NCBI GenBank assembly: GCA_014381785.1
Contig: JACNKZ010000043.1
Location: 1 to 57,710 of the forward strand
Origin: Kiritimatiellota bacterium
GTDB lineage: Bacteria; Verrucomicrobiota; Kiritimatiellia; Kiritimatiellales; Tichowtungiaceae
DNA: 57,710 nucleotides
Reading direction: 5' to 3'
The notes under the pieces were generated by a model, which did not search any database, had not been told where the DNA came from, and saw only the letters and a list, made by a program, of their open reading frames with translations. Below are positions 33,985 through 43,674 of the stretch, one piece after another (position 1 is the stretch's first letter; every line of letters starts with the position of its first letter). The position numbers and the translations under genes are program-made.

Positions 33985-36228
33985 TTATGTATTATTTAAA
34001 AATGATTCCACTTCAGAAATCCGACTCAACTCCAGCATCTGACGGGCGGCATAAACCGCTTTTTGCATGCTGACCGCTTCTATGGCCTGCTGAATCTCAA
34101 CCATCTGCCGGGGAGAAATACTGATCTTTCGAATTCCGACTCCCAGCAAAAAAGGAATCATTTTGGGGTCGCGCGCAATATCGCCGCAGATCGACACATC
34201 TTTGCGGTGGTTGCGCGCCACCGATACCACGCGGTCAATCGCCCGCAAAATGGCCGGATGATGGGAGAGGTAAAGGCTGGAAACCATCTCATTGGTCCGG
34301 TCAACCGCCAGCATATACTGAATCAGATCATTGGTTCCGATCGACATAAAGTCGACTTCATGGGCCAAGTCTTCGACCAGCACCACCGCCGACGGTAGCT
34401 CGATCATCACGCCGAGCTGGGTGTCACGGTTGTATTCCACTCCGCGCTGGTCCAGCTCGCCCATACACTGCTTCACCAACTCCCGCGCCTCCACAAACTC
34501 GTCCACCGAGGAAATCAGCGGGAACATGATCCGGGAGTGCCCGCCGACACCGGCGCGCAGCATGGCGCGCAGTTGTTCAGCAAACACCTCTTTGTTTTTG
34601 AGCAGAAACCGGATTCCGCGCAGACCGAGGAACGGATTGGCCTCCTCCACCTCATCCTGATAGGAAAGCAGCTTATCGCCGCCGATATCCAACGCGCGGA
34701 AGGTCACCTCGCGCTCGCCCATCGCCTCCACAATGCGGCTGTACACCCGATACTGCTCCTCTTCCGAAGGGAAATCGTTACGGATAATAAACGGAAATTC
34801 ACTGCGATAGAGGCCGACCCCCTCTGCGTTGAACTTATCCGCCAGCTTCAGATCACTGAGCAGGTTGATATTGGCGAACAACTGAATGCGGGTGCCGTCG
34901 GCCGTATGGCTCTCCGGATTCATCGGCGGAGCCGCCTCCAGCGCGTCGGCCCGGCGCTGATGTTTGACGTACTCCTTCAACACCTCCTCCGACGGCTGGA
35001 TATAAACCGTCCCCGCGGAACCATCGATCAGCAATTCACAGGATTCCGTGAACAGATCGAACTGCTGCGCATCCACCATCACCATCGGTTTCTGCAGTGA
35101 GCGGCAGATAATGGCGATGTGTGAGGTCATACCGCCCTGCACCACAAAGCCCTCCGCCTTTTCCGTGGCCAGCTTGAGCACGTCGGACGGCAGCAGCGAA
35201 TCGGCCAGAATAATCTGCCCGGTATAGTCTCCGGGCGCACGCTCTCCGCCAATCAGGTTTTCCATCAGACGATGGCCGAGGTCTTTGAGGTCGTGCACCT
35301 TCTCCTGCAGGCGCGGGTTCGGGCTGGCCGAAAAAATATCAATATAGCGGTTCACCACATCCACCAGCGCATCGGCAGGATGGATTCCCTCCTGAATCTG
35401 CCGACGGATCGCGCCGGAAAACTCGTCATCGGCCAGAATCAGTAAATGGGCACTGAAAATCAGCTGCGCCACGTCCGACAAAGTCACGGCGGCCTCGCGC
35501 TGCAGGTCCGCCAGCTGCTGCTCACTGGCTTTCAGCGCGCGCTCAAAATCGTCCAGCGTTAACTCATCCGGTGTCGATTCATGCTTGCGGAAACGGCCGG
35601 CGCGACCCGAGACCACCATACTGCCGATCCCGCGCGCCACACCGCTGCTGCCCGACCGGCCCTTAATCATCTTGCTCACCGGAGTCACCTGCACCGGTCG
35701 CACATCCTCCTGCCGGTGCAGCGCCATCAGCAGATCCGCGTTTTCAATCACCGTGGCCAGCTGGCCGGCAATCGCGCGCAGCGCCTGCTCGTCTGCGCCA
35801 TCAAAATAATCCGCCTCGGTGTCCTGCACCGTCAGCACCCCGACGCGCTTGAGCTGCCGGCGGATCGGCACCGCCAGAAACGCCTGATACTTCTCCTCGC
35901 CAATCCCATCCACCGGCTCAAAACTCGGACTTTTCGAGGCGCACCCCGTACAGATCGACCGCAGCTCCTTCAGCGCCAGCCCGGCAATCCCCTGCCCGAG
36001 GCGCAGCTGAACCTTACCCACCGCATCGGCGCTAAGCCCCTGCGTGGCGCGCAGCGTCAGCATCCGGCTGGCGTCATCATAAATATAGATCGAACAGACC
36101 GCCGCCTGCATGTGGTAGGCCACCGTGCTGACGGCCGCCTGCAGAAAATCATCCAGGCTGTTGCTCTTCTCAAACAGAGAGGTCAGTTCCGCCACATCAC
36201 AGATCATATTGACATTTGCTTTTCCCAT
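33985..36228 (-). CDS. ptsP: Phosphoenolpyruvate-protein phosphotransferase PtsP (EI-Ntr)
   Basis: Enzyme I of the nitrogen phosphotransferase system passes phosphate from PEP to NPr. The 747-residue protein has an N-terminal GAF domain (about residues 15-165), then PEP-utilising domains. The phosphohistidine is in VVQGGMTSHIAIICRSLQKP; the TIM barrel follows (LFANINLLSDLKLADKFNAE, GVGLYRSEFPF, MSIGTNDLIQY), with the catalytic cysteine in SICGDIARDP. GAF domains of EI-Ntr bind glutamine or 2-oxoglutarate. It is directly upstream of amt2 on the same strand. NPr and EIIA-Ntr are not in the window. Confidence 0.93.
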   Translation of the reverse strand: MGKANVNMICDVAELTSLFEKSNSLDDFLQAAVSTVAYHMQAAVCSIYIYDDASRMLTLRATQGLSADAVGKVQLRLGQGIAGLALKELRSICTGCASKSPSFEPVDGIGEEKYQAFLAVPIRRQLKRVGVLTVQDTEADYFDGADEQALRAIAGQLATVIENADLLMALHRQEDVRPVQVTPVSKMIKGRSGSSGVARGIGSMVVSGRAGRFRKHESTPDELTLDDFERALKASEQQLADLQREAAVTLSDVAQLIFSAHLLILADDEFSGAIRRQIQEGIHPADALVDVVNRYIDIFSASPNPRLQEKVHDLKDLGHRLMENLIGGERAPGDYTGQIILADSLLPSDVLKLATEKAEGFVVQGGMTSHIAIICRSLQKPMVMVDAQQFDLFTESCELLIDGSAGTVYIQPSEEVLKEYVKHQRRADALEAAPPMNPESHTADGTRIQLFANINLLSDLKLADKFNAEGVGLYRSEFPFIIRNDFPSEEEQYRVYSRIVEAMGEREVTFRALDIGGDKLLSYQDEVEEANPFLGLRGIRFLLKNKEVFAEQLRAMLRAGVGGHSRIMFPLISSVDEFVEARELVKQCMGELDQRGVEYNRDTQLGVMIELPSAVVLVEDLAHEVDFMSIGTNDLIQYMLAVDRTNEMVSSLYLSHHPAILRAIDRVVSVARNHRKDVSICGDIARDPKMIPFLLGVGIRKISISPRQMVEIQQAIEAVSMQKAVYAARQMLELSRISEVESFLNNT

Positions 36229-36411
36229 AAGGACAGGTTTTTACCCGATTTCCCCGCCCAATGGAAGGCTATAGCTTGGCGGCCCGCGCTTTTTTCACCC
36301 GGCCCCCGAGAGAGAAGCCGCACAGATATGCGGCAGGGAGCTCAACACCTGACAAGTACAGGAGCAACGCGGCGGAGCGCTTTTCCAGCCGGTGGACATT
36401 GCGCCGGCGAA

Positions 36412-36430
36412 TTTTCCAAGGCTTGGAAAA
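36412..36430. repeat. Dispersed palindrome, intergenic copy
   Basis: The sequence ttttccaaggcttggaaaa is a 19-base symmetrical copy in the gap between the divergent ptsP and sensor kinase genes (36229-36546). Nothing else was recognised in that gap. Confidence 0.9.
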
Positions 36431-36546
36431 AAGCGCGGCCCGCACAAAACCACCTATAAGGTTGGATTTATTTCGGTTGCCCGCTATCATTGCTAACTCG
36501 CACGTAGCAAACCAATCTTTCTGGTGGAATCGGAGAATTTTGCAGA

Positions 36547-39500
36547 ATGAAAAAATCCATTCGCATCCTGTTGCTGTTTTTTTTGGTTTTCGGTTCGGGC
36601 CTGAGCTTCAGCCAGACGCTGCGCTCAGCCGCCGAGCCGAACTACCCGCCGTTTTCTATAGTCAACCCGGATGGCAGTGCAGACGGATTTGCGGTTGAAC
36701 TGCTGCGGGCGGCGCTGTCTGAAGTAAACCGGAAGGCCTCTTTTCAAACCGCCCCGTGGAATCAGATCAAAAATGAGCTGGCCGCGGACGAGCTGGATGT
36801 TCTGCCGCTGGTGGGCCGCACACCCGAACGGGAAGTGCTGTTCGATTTCACGTTTCCTTATCTGACCCTGCACGGTGCGCTGTTTGTCCGGAACGACGAA
36901 ACTGCGATTCAGAGCCTGTCCGATCTGCCCGGAAAAAAGATCGCGGTGATGACGGGCGACAACGCGGAGGAGTATGTGCTGCGCGCAAAACTTTCCGATC
37001 AGATCATCAGCACAACCACCTTTGAAGAGGCCTTCAACCTGCTCTCGTCCGGTGAAGCTGACGCTGTGATTGCGCAAAAACTGATGGGCGTTTCTCTGCT
37101 TAAACAACTCGATATCCGCAATATCAAGGTGGTCGGGAAACCGAACGAGGAATTTAAGCAGGATTTCTGTTTCGCCGTTACCGAAGGCAATGCGGAACTG
37201 CTCGCCGAACTCAACGAGGGGCTGGCGATTGTTGTGGCCAGCGGAACGCATCGCCGCCTCATGAACAAATGGCTTGGCGCGGGTGAAGCCATCGCCGCGC
37301 GCTCACGGGTTCTGCTTTACGGCGATGACCCGACCTATCCGCCCTATATGTTTCTCGATGAACAGGGGCAGCCCGCCGGCTTCCATGTCGAATTACTTCA
37401 GGCGATTGCTGAAAAAACCGGCATCGAGATTGCCTTCCGGCCTGACCCCTGGAGTGAAGTCCAACGCAAAATGATGGACGGCGAACTGGATATCACCAGT
37501 ATGCTCTATACGCCGGAACGGGATCAGGTCCTGGACTTCTCTCTGCCGCATTCGGTGATGTATGCGTCGGTCTTCACCCGAACCGGAGCCCCGTCCTATG
37601 CCGCCGCCGACCTGAAAGGTCACCGCATCGCAGTTCAAAAGGGCGATATGCTGAATGAATATGCACTGGCGCAGGGTTGGGGAGACACGCTGACCGTCGC
37701 GGAAAGCGAGGAAGAGTCGCTGGCTCTGCTGGCGGATAGAAAAGTGGATTTTGTCCTGGGCTATCATATCCCGGGGCTTTACTGGATTCATAAAAACGGC
37801 TGGGACAATATACGCGAAGCCGAGCCCCGCCTGATGAAGGCGGAATACTGTTTTGCTGTTCAAAAAGGAGATAGCGAACTGCTGCACCTCCTCGACAACG
37901 GTCTGCGGCAACTGCAGGAAACCGGAGAATACAAAACAATTTATAATAAATGGCTGGGCGCTTTCGACGATACGCCACGCCCCCTTCCCGTCTGGTTCTG
38001 GACTATCGCCTATGGAATCGGCAGCGCGACGATCCTGCTGTTCGGAATCAACCGCCTGCTCAAACACCAGATTGAAAAACGCACCGCCGAGCTGCGCGCC
38101 AGCGAAGAAATGATGCGCAACTCGCAATCTGTGGCGCATATCTGCTCTTATTCAACCACTCTGAACGTGGACGAAATCGAGAAGAGCCAATGGGCGTGCT
38201 CACCGGAATTTTACAAAATATTCGGGATCGACGAAACCTATCCGCACACCATAGAGAGTTGGGCGGGCTTTATTCATCCGGACTTCCTCGATGAAGTGAC
38301 TGCGTGCCACGAATCGGTCATAAAAGAGAAAACCTCTTTTGACAAGGAATATAAAATCATCCGGATTGACGACGGCGCGGAACGCTGGGTTCACGGCACA
38401 GGCGAACTCGAATTTGATAAAGAAGGAACCCCCATCCGAATGCATGGGGCCATACAGGACATCACCGAACGCAAACAGGCTCAGCAGGAGCTGGAGGAAT
38501 CCCGTCAGCTGCTGCACAACATCATCGACACCATTCCTGATCGCGTGTGGTGGAAAGATCTCGACTCCCGCTATTTGGGCTGCAACATCCATGTTGCGCA
38601 GGATGCCGGCCTCGACCATCCGGATCAGCTGATCGGCAAAACCGACTTTGACATGATCTGGGCAGATGAGGCGGAGAGGTTTATAGCCAACGACCGCAGC
38701 GTGATCGAATCCGGCATGCCAAGGTTCACCGATGATCGGCTTCAGGTGCTAGCAGACGGCACGACCCGTTGGATTAACGTCAGCCAGTTCCCTCTCAAAG
38801 ATACGAACGGGGAAATCATCGGCACGCTGAGCACCTATATCGACGTTACAGAACGAAACCAGGCTCAGCAGGCGGTGGAGGAGGCTCGTCAACTGCTGAG
38901 CAACATCATCGACACCATGCCTCAACGCGTGTGGTGGAAAGATCTTAACTCCCGCTACATGGGCTGCAACATCCTTGTTGCGCAGGATGCCGGCTTCGAC
39001 CATCCGGATCAGCTGATCGGCAAAACCGACTTTGACATGCCCTGGGCAGAGCATGCGGAGACGTTTATAGCCAGCGACCGCGAGGTGATCGAATCCGGTG
39101 AACCGAGGCTCTACGAGCCTGAGCGTCAGGTTCTGGAAGACGGCAGCATCCGTTGGATTGAAGTCAGCATAGTCCCTCTCAAAGATACGGCCGGGAAGAT
39201 CTTCGGCGTGATGGGAGCCTATGCCGACATCACAGACCGCAAACTGGCTCAACTGGCGCTGGAGGAGTCTCGTCAGCTGCTGTACAACATCATCGACACC
39301 TTGCCTAACCGCGTGTGGTGGAAAGATCTCGACTCCCGCTACATAGGCTGCAACATCCTTGTTGCGCAGGATGCCGGCCTCGACCATCCGGATCAGATGA
39401 TCGGCAAAACCGACTTTGACATGCCTTGGGCAGAGCAGGCGGAGGCGTTTATAGCCAATGATCGCAAAGTGATCGAATCCGGTATGCCGAGACTCTACGA

Positions 39501-42099
39501 TGATGAGTGTCAGGTTCTGCCCGACGGCAGTACCCGTTGGATTAACGTCAGTCAGTTCCCTCTCAAAGATACGACCGGGAAGATCATCGGCACGCTGAAC
39601 ACCTATGCCGACATCACCGAGCGCAAACGGATGCAGGAAGCGATTGAAAAACAGATCCTCGCTCTAACCCGCCCGCTGGAAGGCGGCGAAGACATTACAT
39701 TCGAACAGCTGTTCAACCTGAAAGATATCCAGCGCATTCAGGACGAGTTCTCGGATGCGACAGGAACGGCGGCTCTCATCCTCCGTCCCGACGGAACCCC
39801 CATCACCGAACCCAGCAACTTTATCGATCTATGCAAACTGATCCGGGCAACGGAAAAAGGGTGCGCCAAGTGCCTGAAATCAGACAAAGCCATCGGAGCA
39901 CGCCACCCCGGCGGACCTCTCATTCAACCCTGTATGAGCGCTGGGCTCTGGGATGCTGGCTCAAACATTATGGTCGGCGGCAAGCACATTGCCAGTTGGC
40001 TGATCGGTCAGGTGCGCGACGAAACCCAGACCGAAGACCAGATGCGGGCTTACGCCAGAGAAATCGATATGGATGAAACGGTCTTTATTGAAGCCTTCCG
40101 CAACGTTCCCGCCATGCCGCGCGAAAAATTTGAAAAAATCGCACAGGCGCTGTCCACCCTTGCCAATCAGCTCTCCACCTCCGCCTATCAGAACATGCAG
40201 CAGGCCCGTTTTATTTCCGACCAAAAGAAAACCGAACAATCCCTGCGGGAAAGCGAAGAACGATTTAAATCCCTGCATGACGCATCCTTTGGAGGGATCG
40301 CAATTCACGACAACGGGATTATTCTGGAATGCAATCACGGCTTATCGATCATCACCGGCTATTCAGAAGAAGAATTGATCGGCATGAACGGCGTGACGGA
40401 GCTGATCGCGGAAGACTCGCGCGACGTGGTCATGGACAGGATTCAGGCTGGCGATGAAAAACCGTATGAGGCAACCGGGCTGCGTAAGAACGGGGAGACA
40501 TACCCCGTGCGAGTGGAAGCCAGGAACGTTCTCTACAAAGGCAAACGGGTTCGGACGGTCGAGTTCAGAGACATCACCGAGCGCAAAAAAACCGAAGAGG
40601 AACTGCGGCGTCTGTCCACCGCTATCGAACAATCTCCGGAAACAGTGATGATTACCGACATCAAGGGAACCATTCAGTATGTGAACCCGGCGTTCACCAC
40701 CATCACCGGCTACACGCGCGAAGAGGCCCTCGGGCAGAATCCACGCATCCTAAAAAGCCGAGCACACGACGAGGCATTTTATGCCGCCATGTGGAAACGC
40801 CTGCTCGCCGGACAAATCTGGGAGGGACGGATTGTCAATAAACGCAAAGACGGCTCCCTCTTCACCGAGGAGGCCTCCTTTGCGCCGGTTAAGGATCCAA
40901 ATGGGGACGTCACCAATTTTGTTGCGGTTAAGCGCGATATCACCAAAGAGCTGCTGCGGGAAGAGCAGATGCAGCAGGTTCAGAAAATGGAAGCCGTCGG
41001 TCAATTGGCGGGGGGCATCGCTCACGACTTCAACAACATTCTACAGGCCATCCTCGGCTTCAGCGAACTGCTTCTGATGACTCTTGATGAGCGCGCAGAA
41101 CAACCGCGAAACAATGTACTCGAAATTCAGAAAGCCGCCCAGCATGCCGCAGACCTGACGCGGCAGCTTCTGGCCTTCAGCCGCAAACAAAATGTTGACT
41201 TTAAACCGGTCAACCTGAACGACGCCATTCGGAACACGCTCAGTTTCGCCAAAAGCATTATCGGTGAAGCCATTGAGATCAAAACCGATCTTGAACCGAA
41301 ACTAAATCTGGTTGAAGCCGACTCCCGACAGATGGAGCGAACCATTCTGAACCTGGTTCTCAACGCCCGCGACGCCATGCCGCAGGGGGGGGTGCTGACG
41401 CTCAAGACAGAAAATATATGTTTCCTGGCAGAAGATGCCACGGCCTCTATTCAAGAAGGAGAGTTTGCCTGCCTGATCATCAGTGACACCGGCACCGGAA
41501 TCCAATCCGACATCATCGAGCATATTTTTGAACCGTTTTTCAGTACCAAACCCCCGGGACAGGGAACCGGACTGGGACTCGCCGCTATTTACGGGATTAT
41601 TCAGGATCACAAAGGCTGGATTGATGTCTATAGCGAACCGGGCCGGGGAACGACCTTCAAAATGTATCTGCCGACGCACCGGTGCCGTTCGCCACGCGAA
41701 GCGACAAAACCCGCACGCCACGAAACAGGCCACGGCGAGCGAATCCTCGTTGTCGAAAATGATGCCGCCACCCAGATTTTATCCAAAAACACCCTGCAAA
41801 AAGCGGGATATGTCGTTACGGTCACGTCAACTGCTGAAGAGGCCGAGATCCTTTTTGACAAAGAAAATGGACGGTTTGACCTGTTGTTCAGTGATGTGAT
41901 TCTGCCGGGTAAAACCGGGACCGATCTGGCCGCCGCCCTGCTCCAAAAAAATCTGAACCTCAAGGTTTTGCTCTGCAGCGGCCACCCGGTCAATCGCATT
42001 AAAAGTTCGACGGTAGGCCGGAATAATCTCTTTTTCCTTGAAAAACCGTTTTCCATTGTCAACCTGTTACATCTGGTCAATCAAATATTAAAAGGTTAA
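36547..42099 (+). CDS. Hybrid sensor histidine kinase: two SBP_bac_3, six PAS, PocR-like domain, HisKA, HATPase, receiver
   Basis: The 1850-residue membrane sensor begins with a signal sequence and two periplasmic family 3 binding domains (about 24-240 and 254-475; EPNYPPFSIVNPDG and DDPTYPPYMFLDEQG). One helix follows (about 481-503). Inside are a PAS domain (518-645), three near-identical PAS copies (about 650-777, 778-905, 906-1033; each with VWWKDL.SRY.GCNI), a PocR-like domain (about 1051-1200, with cysteines in GCAKC and QPCM), two more PAS (about 1235-1470), HisKA with the phospho-acceptor His1493 in GGIAHDFNN, HATPase_c, and a receiver with Asp1783. Family 3 binding domains usually bind amino acids or polyamines. 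The CheY-like gene 24 bases downstream is the likely partner. Confidence 0.93.
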   Translation: MKKSIRILLLFFLVFGSGLSFSQTLRSAAEPNYPPFSIVNPDGSADGFAVELLRAALSEVNRKASFQTAPWNQIKNELAADELDVLPLVGRTPEREVLFDFTFPYLTLHGALFVRNDETAIQSLSDLPGKKIAVMTGDNAEEYVLRAKLSDQIISTTTFEEAFNLLSSGEADAVIAQKLMGVSLLKQLDIRNIKVVGKPNEEFKQDFCFAVTEGNAELLAELNEGLAIVVASGTHRRLMNKWLGAGEAIAARSRVLLYGDDPTYPPYMFLDEQGQPAGFHVELLQAIAEKTGIEIAFRPDPWSEVQRKMMDGELDITSMLYTPERDQVLDFSLPHSVMYASVFTRTGAPSYAAADLKGHRIAVQKGDMLNEYALAQGWGDTLTVAESEEESLALLADRKVDFVLGYHIPGLYWIHKNGWDNIREAEPRLMKAEYCFAVQKGDSELLHLLDNGLRQLQETGEYKTIYNKWLGAFDDTPRPLPVWFWTIAYGIGSATILLFGINRLLKHQIEKRTAELRASEEMMRNSQSVAHICSYSTTLNVDEIEKSQWACSPEFYKIFGIDETYPHTIESWAGFIHPDFLDEVTACHESVIKEKTSFDKEYKIIRIDDGAERWVHGTGELEFDKEGTPIRMHGAIQDITERKQAQQELEESRQLLHNIIDTIPDRVWWKDLDSRYLGCNIHVAQDAGLDHPDQLIGKTDFDMIWADEAERFIANDRSVIESGMPRFTDDRLQVLADGTTRWINVSQFPLKDTNGEIIGTLSTYIDVTERNQAQQAVEEARQLLSNIIDTMPQRVWWKDLNSRYMGCNILVAQDAGFDHPDQLIGKTDFDMPWAEHAETFIASDREVIESGEPRLYEPERQVLEDGSIRWIEVSIVPLKDTAGKIFGVMGAYADITDRKLAQLALEESRQLLYNIIDTLPNRVWWKDLDSRYIGCNILVAQDAGLDHPDQMIGKTDFDMPWAEQAEAFIANDRKVIESGMPRLYDDECQVLPDGSTRWINVSQFPLKDTTGKIIGTLNTYADITERKRMQEAIEKQILALTRPLEGGEDITFEQLFNLKDIQRIQDEFSDATGTAALILRPDGTPITEPSNFIDLCKLIRATEKGCAKCLKSDKAIGARHPGGPLIQPCMSAGLWDAGSNIMVGGKHIASWLIGQVRDETQTEDQMRAYAREIDMDETVFIEAFRNVPAMPREKFEKIAQALSTLANQLSTSAYQNMQQARFISDQKKTEQSLRESEERFKSLHDASFGGIAIHDNGIILECNHGLSIITGYSEEELIGMNGVTELIAEDSRDVVMDRIQAGDEKPYEATGLRKNGETYPVRVEARNVLYKGKRVRTVEFRDITERKKTEEELRRLSTAIEQSPETVMITDIKGTIQYVNPAFTTITGYTREEALGQNPRILKSRAHDEAFYAAMWKRLLAGQIWEGRIVNKRKDGSLFTEEASFAPVKDPNGDVTNFVAVKRDITKELLREEQMQQVQKMEAVGQLAGGIAHDFNNILQAILGFSELLLMTLDERAEQPRNNVLEIQKAAQHAADLTRQLLAFSRKQNVDFKPVNLNDAIRNTLSFAKSIIGEAIEIKTDLEPKLNLVEADSRQMERTILNLVLNARDAMPQGGVLTLKTENICFLAEDATASIQEGEFACLIISDTGTGIQSDIIEHIFEPFFSTKPPGQGTGLGLAAIYGIIQDHKGWIDVYSEPGRGTTFKMYLPTHRCRSPREATKPARHETGHGERILVVENDAATQILSKNTLQKAGYVVTVTSTAEEAEILFDKENGRFDLLFSDVILPGKTGTDLAAALLQKNLNLKVLLCSGHPVNRIKSSTVGRNNLFFLEKPFSIVNLLHLVNQILKG
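38494..39645 (+). repeat. Three tandem 384-bp repeats encoding PAS domains
   Basis: Units start at about 38494, 38878 and 39262. Each encodes 128 residues with the same core (LLxNIIDTxPxRVWWKDL, then AQDAGxDHPDQxIGKTDFDM). Long stretches match at DNA level, showing recent in-frame duplication. Confidence 0.85.
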
Positions 42100-42123
42100 C
42101 CTTAGCTCCCACGGAGGTATCAC

Positions 42124-42504
42124 ATGGCTCACATTTTAGTTATCGATGATGATGAAGCGATCAAAAAAGTTTTTGAGCAGTTTTTGATCCACCTGAACCA
42201 CCGGGTGGAGACGGCCTCGAACGGCAAAGAAGGCTTAGCCAAAATGAAAAAAGAAGCGCCGGATCTGATCATTACAGATATCATGATGCCGGAAATGGAC
42301 GGCCTCGAACTGGTGCAGGCCATTCGCGATTACGACCCGACGCTGCCCATCATTGCCATCTCCGGCGGCATGCAGACCTCGCCCATGAACTTCCTGCCGC
42401 TGGCCAAACGGTTCGGAGCCTGCCAGGTGTTTGAAAAACCGGTCACACTGGTCAAGCTGGAAGCGGCTATAGATAAACTGCTCGGCATATCCGACCCCGA
42501 ATAG
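42124..42504 (+). CDS. Single-domain CheY-like response regulator
   Basis: The 126-residue receiver domain has no output domain. The acidic pocket (VIDDDEA, residues 6-12), the phospho-acceptor in ITDIMMPEMDG, the conserved serine in AISGG and the lysine in FEKPV are all present. A strong GGAGG lies 10 bases upstream of the ATG. It follows the hybrid kinase by 24 bases and could take phosphate from it or from its receiver, acting by protein contact. Confidence 0.93.
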   Translation: MAHILVIDDDEAIKKVFEQFLIHLNHRVETASNGKEGLAKMKKEAPDLIITDIMMPEMDGLELVQAIRDYDPTLPIIAISGGMQTSPMNFLPLAKRFGACQVFEKPVTLVKLEAAIDKLLGISDPE

Positions 42505-42509
42505 AAAAA

Positions 42510-43472
42510 TCAATTCTCAGAGAAAACCGGTTTAGTTTCGAAATAGATTTTGTCAGCCTGCGGACAGATGGTGACCCGGTAATTCTGCAGCAGACGCGCG
42601 CCAATGCGCACCTCTCCCGGCAACACCGAAACCGCCGGATTCGAAAACGAAAAATTCTCTCCGAGCTGCAGCATAGAAACCCCGCCCCCCGAAGAAGCAG
42701 CCACCTCAAAGTCTCCGGCCGGATCGATCAGAATGACCCCGTCTTGCCCGTCCACCGTCCCGCGCACTGCGCAGACGCCGGCATACTTCACCAGCGGAAG
42801 TTCAGCCACAACCAACGCGGGGTTGGGCTCATACGCCTCCGTTGTCTTCAACACGACATGCCCCACAGAATATACAAACTGAATCTGCTCCAACTTCTGT
42901 AAAATATTCCATCCCACAACCCCCCTCAAAACCGGCTCCTCAATTTCCCGGGCCGCCGGGCCGAGCGGCCCGTTTGCCAGTCGAACATAGACCAGCGGGC
43001 TCTCCACAAACAGCTGCCCCAGCCGAAGAGACGGAATCAGCGACAAGCAAGATGGAATCTCATCGCCCGGGCGTGTCGCCAGCTTCGGCACCCGCTGCTC
43101 CCCGACCGCCAAGGCGCCGGCTTTTCGTGCCGTATTGAATTCCATCAGGCTCGCGGAAGACGCGCAATCCAGCAACACCGGCCACTGCACGCCGAAATTC
43201 CCATGCAGATTCACCACCGGCCGGAACGGTTCGTCTACCAACATCGGCAACGCCTCTGCCTGCGCAGGATGCAACCGGCCGCCGCCGCGAATCTCCACCC
43301 CGGACGGGGTCTGGTAAATTCCCAGCCCGAAAACACGCGGGTCACGCACTTTCCTCAGATACGCCTGCTGTTCTTCCCATGAGACCGGCGTTGTTTTTTC
43401 CGGCTCAGTCGTTTTGCAGCCCGCCAGCATCAACAGGACAGATGTCAGTATAAAAACGATCCGTTTTTTCAT
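42510..43472 (-). CDS. Lipoprotein with two retropepsin-like lobes lacking the active site
   Basis: The 320-residue lipoprotein (signal peptide with lipobox LAGC, Cys19) contains two segments shaped like aspartyl-protease lobes. The first is WPVLLDCASSASLMEFN; the second is GVILIDPAGDFEVAAS. The catalytic D-T/S-G triads are DCA and DPA, so proteolysis looks unlikely. The loop VLRGVVGWNILQKL is the counterpart of the psi-loop region (GxxGxxxL). It may be a binding protein built on the fold. It converges with the CheY-like gene five bases away. I am fairly sure of the gene and lipoprotein nature, less of the fold. Confidence 0.6.
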   Translation of the reverse strand: MKKRIVFILTSVLLMLAGCKTTEPEKTTPVSWEEQQAYLRKVRDPRVFGLGIYQTPSGVEIRGGGRLHPAQAEALPMLVDEPFRPVVNLHGNFGVQWPVLLDCASSASLMEFNTARKAGALAVGEQRVPKLATRPGDEIPSCLSLIPSLRLGQLFVESPLVYVRLANGPLGPAAREIEEPVLRGVVGWNILQKLEQIQFVYSVGHVVLKTTEAYEPNPALVVAELPLVKYAGVCAVRGTVDGQDGVILIDPAGDFEVAASSGGGVSMLQLGENFSFSNPAVSVLPGEVRIGARLLQNYRVTICPQADKIYFETKPVFSEN

Positions 43473-43674
43473 AAGTTTCTCCCTTTTTCTGCCAAACGAC
43501 AGAGTGAACCATTCCGCATATCATGGCGTGCCTCACAGGCGGAGCCAACCTCAAAGATTCAATACAAAGACCCTTTACACACAGAAAGACCGCCAGCCCG
43601 GCAACATTTATTCTTTTGCTGTCGAAACCGCTATCGTTATTTCTTACACTGCAATCTCCGGAGGCTACCATATT

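Noticed and set aside
38494-39645. CRISPR-like or satellite array
   Set aside because: The three 384-base units are coding PAS domains in frame, not spacer-separated repeats. No CRISPR array was seen anywhere in the window.
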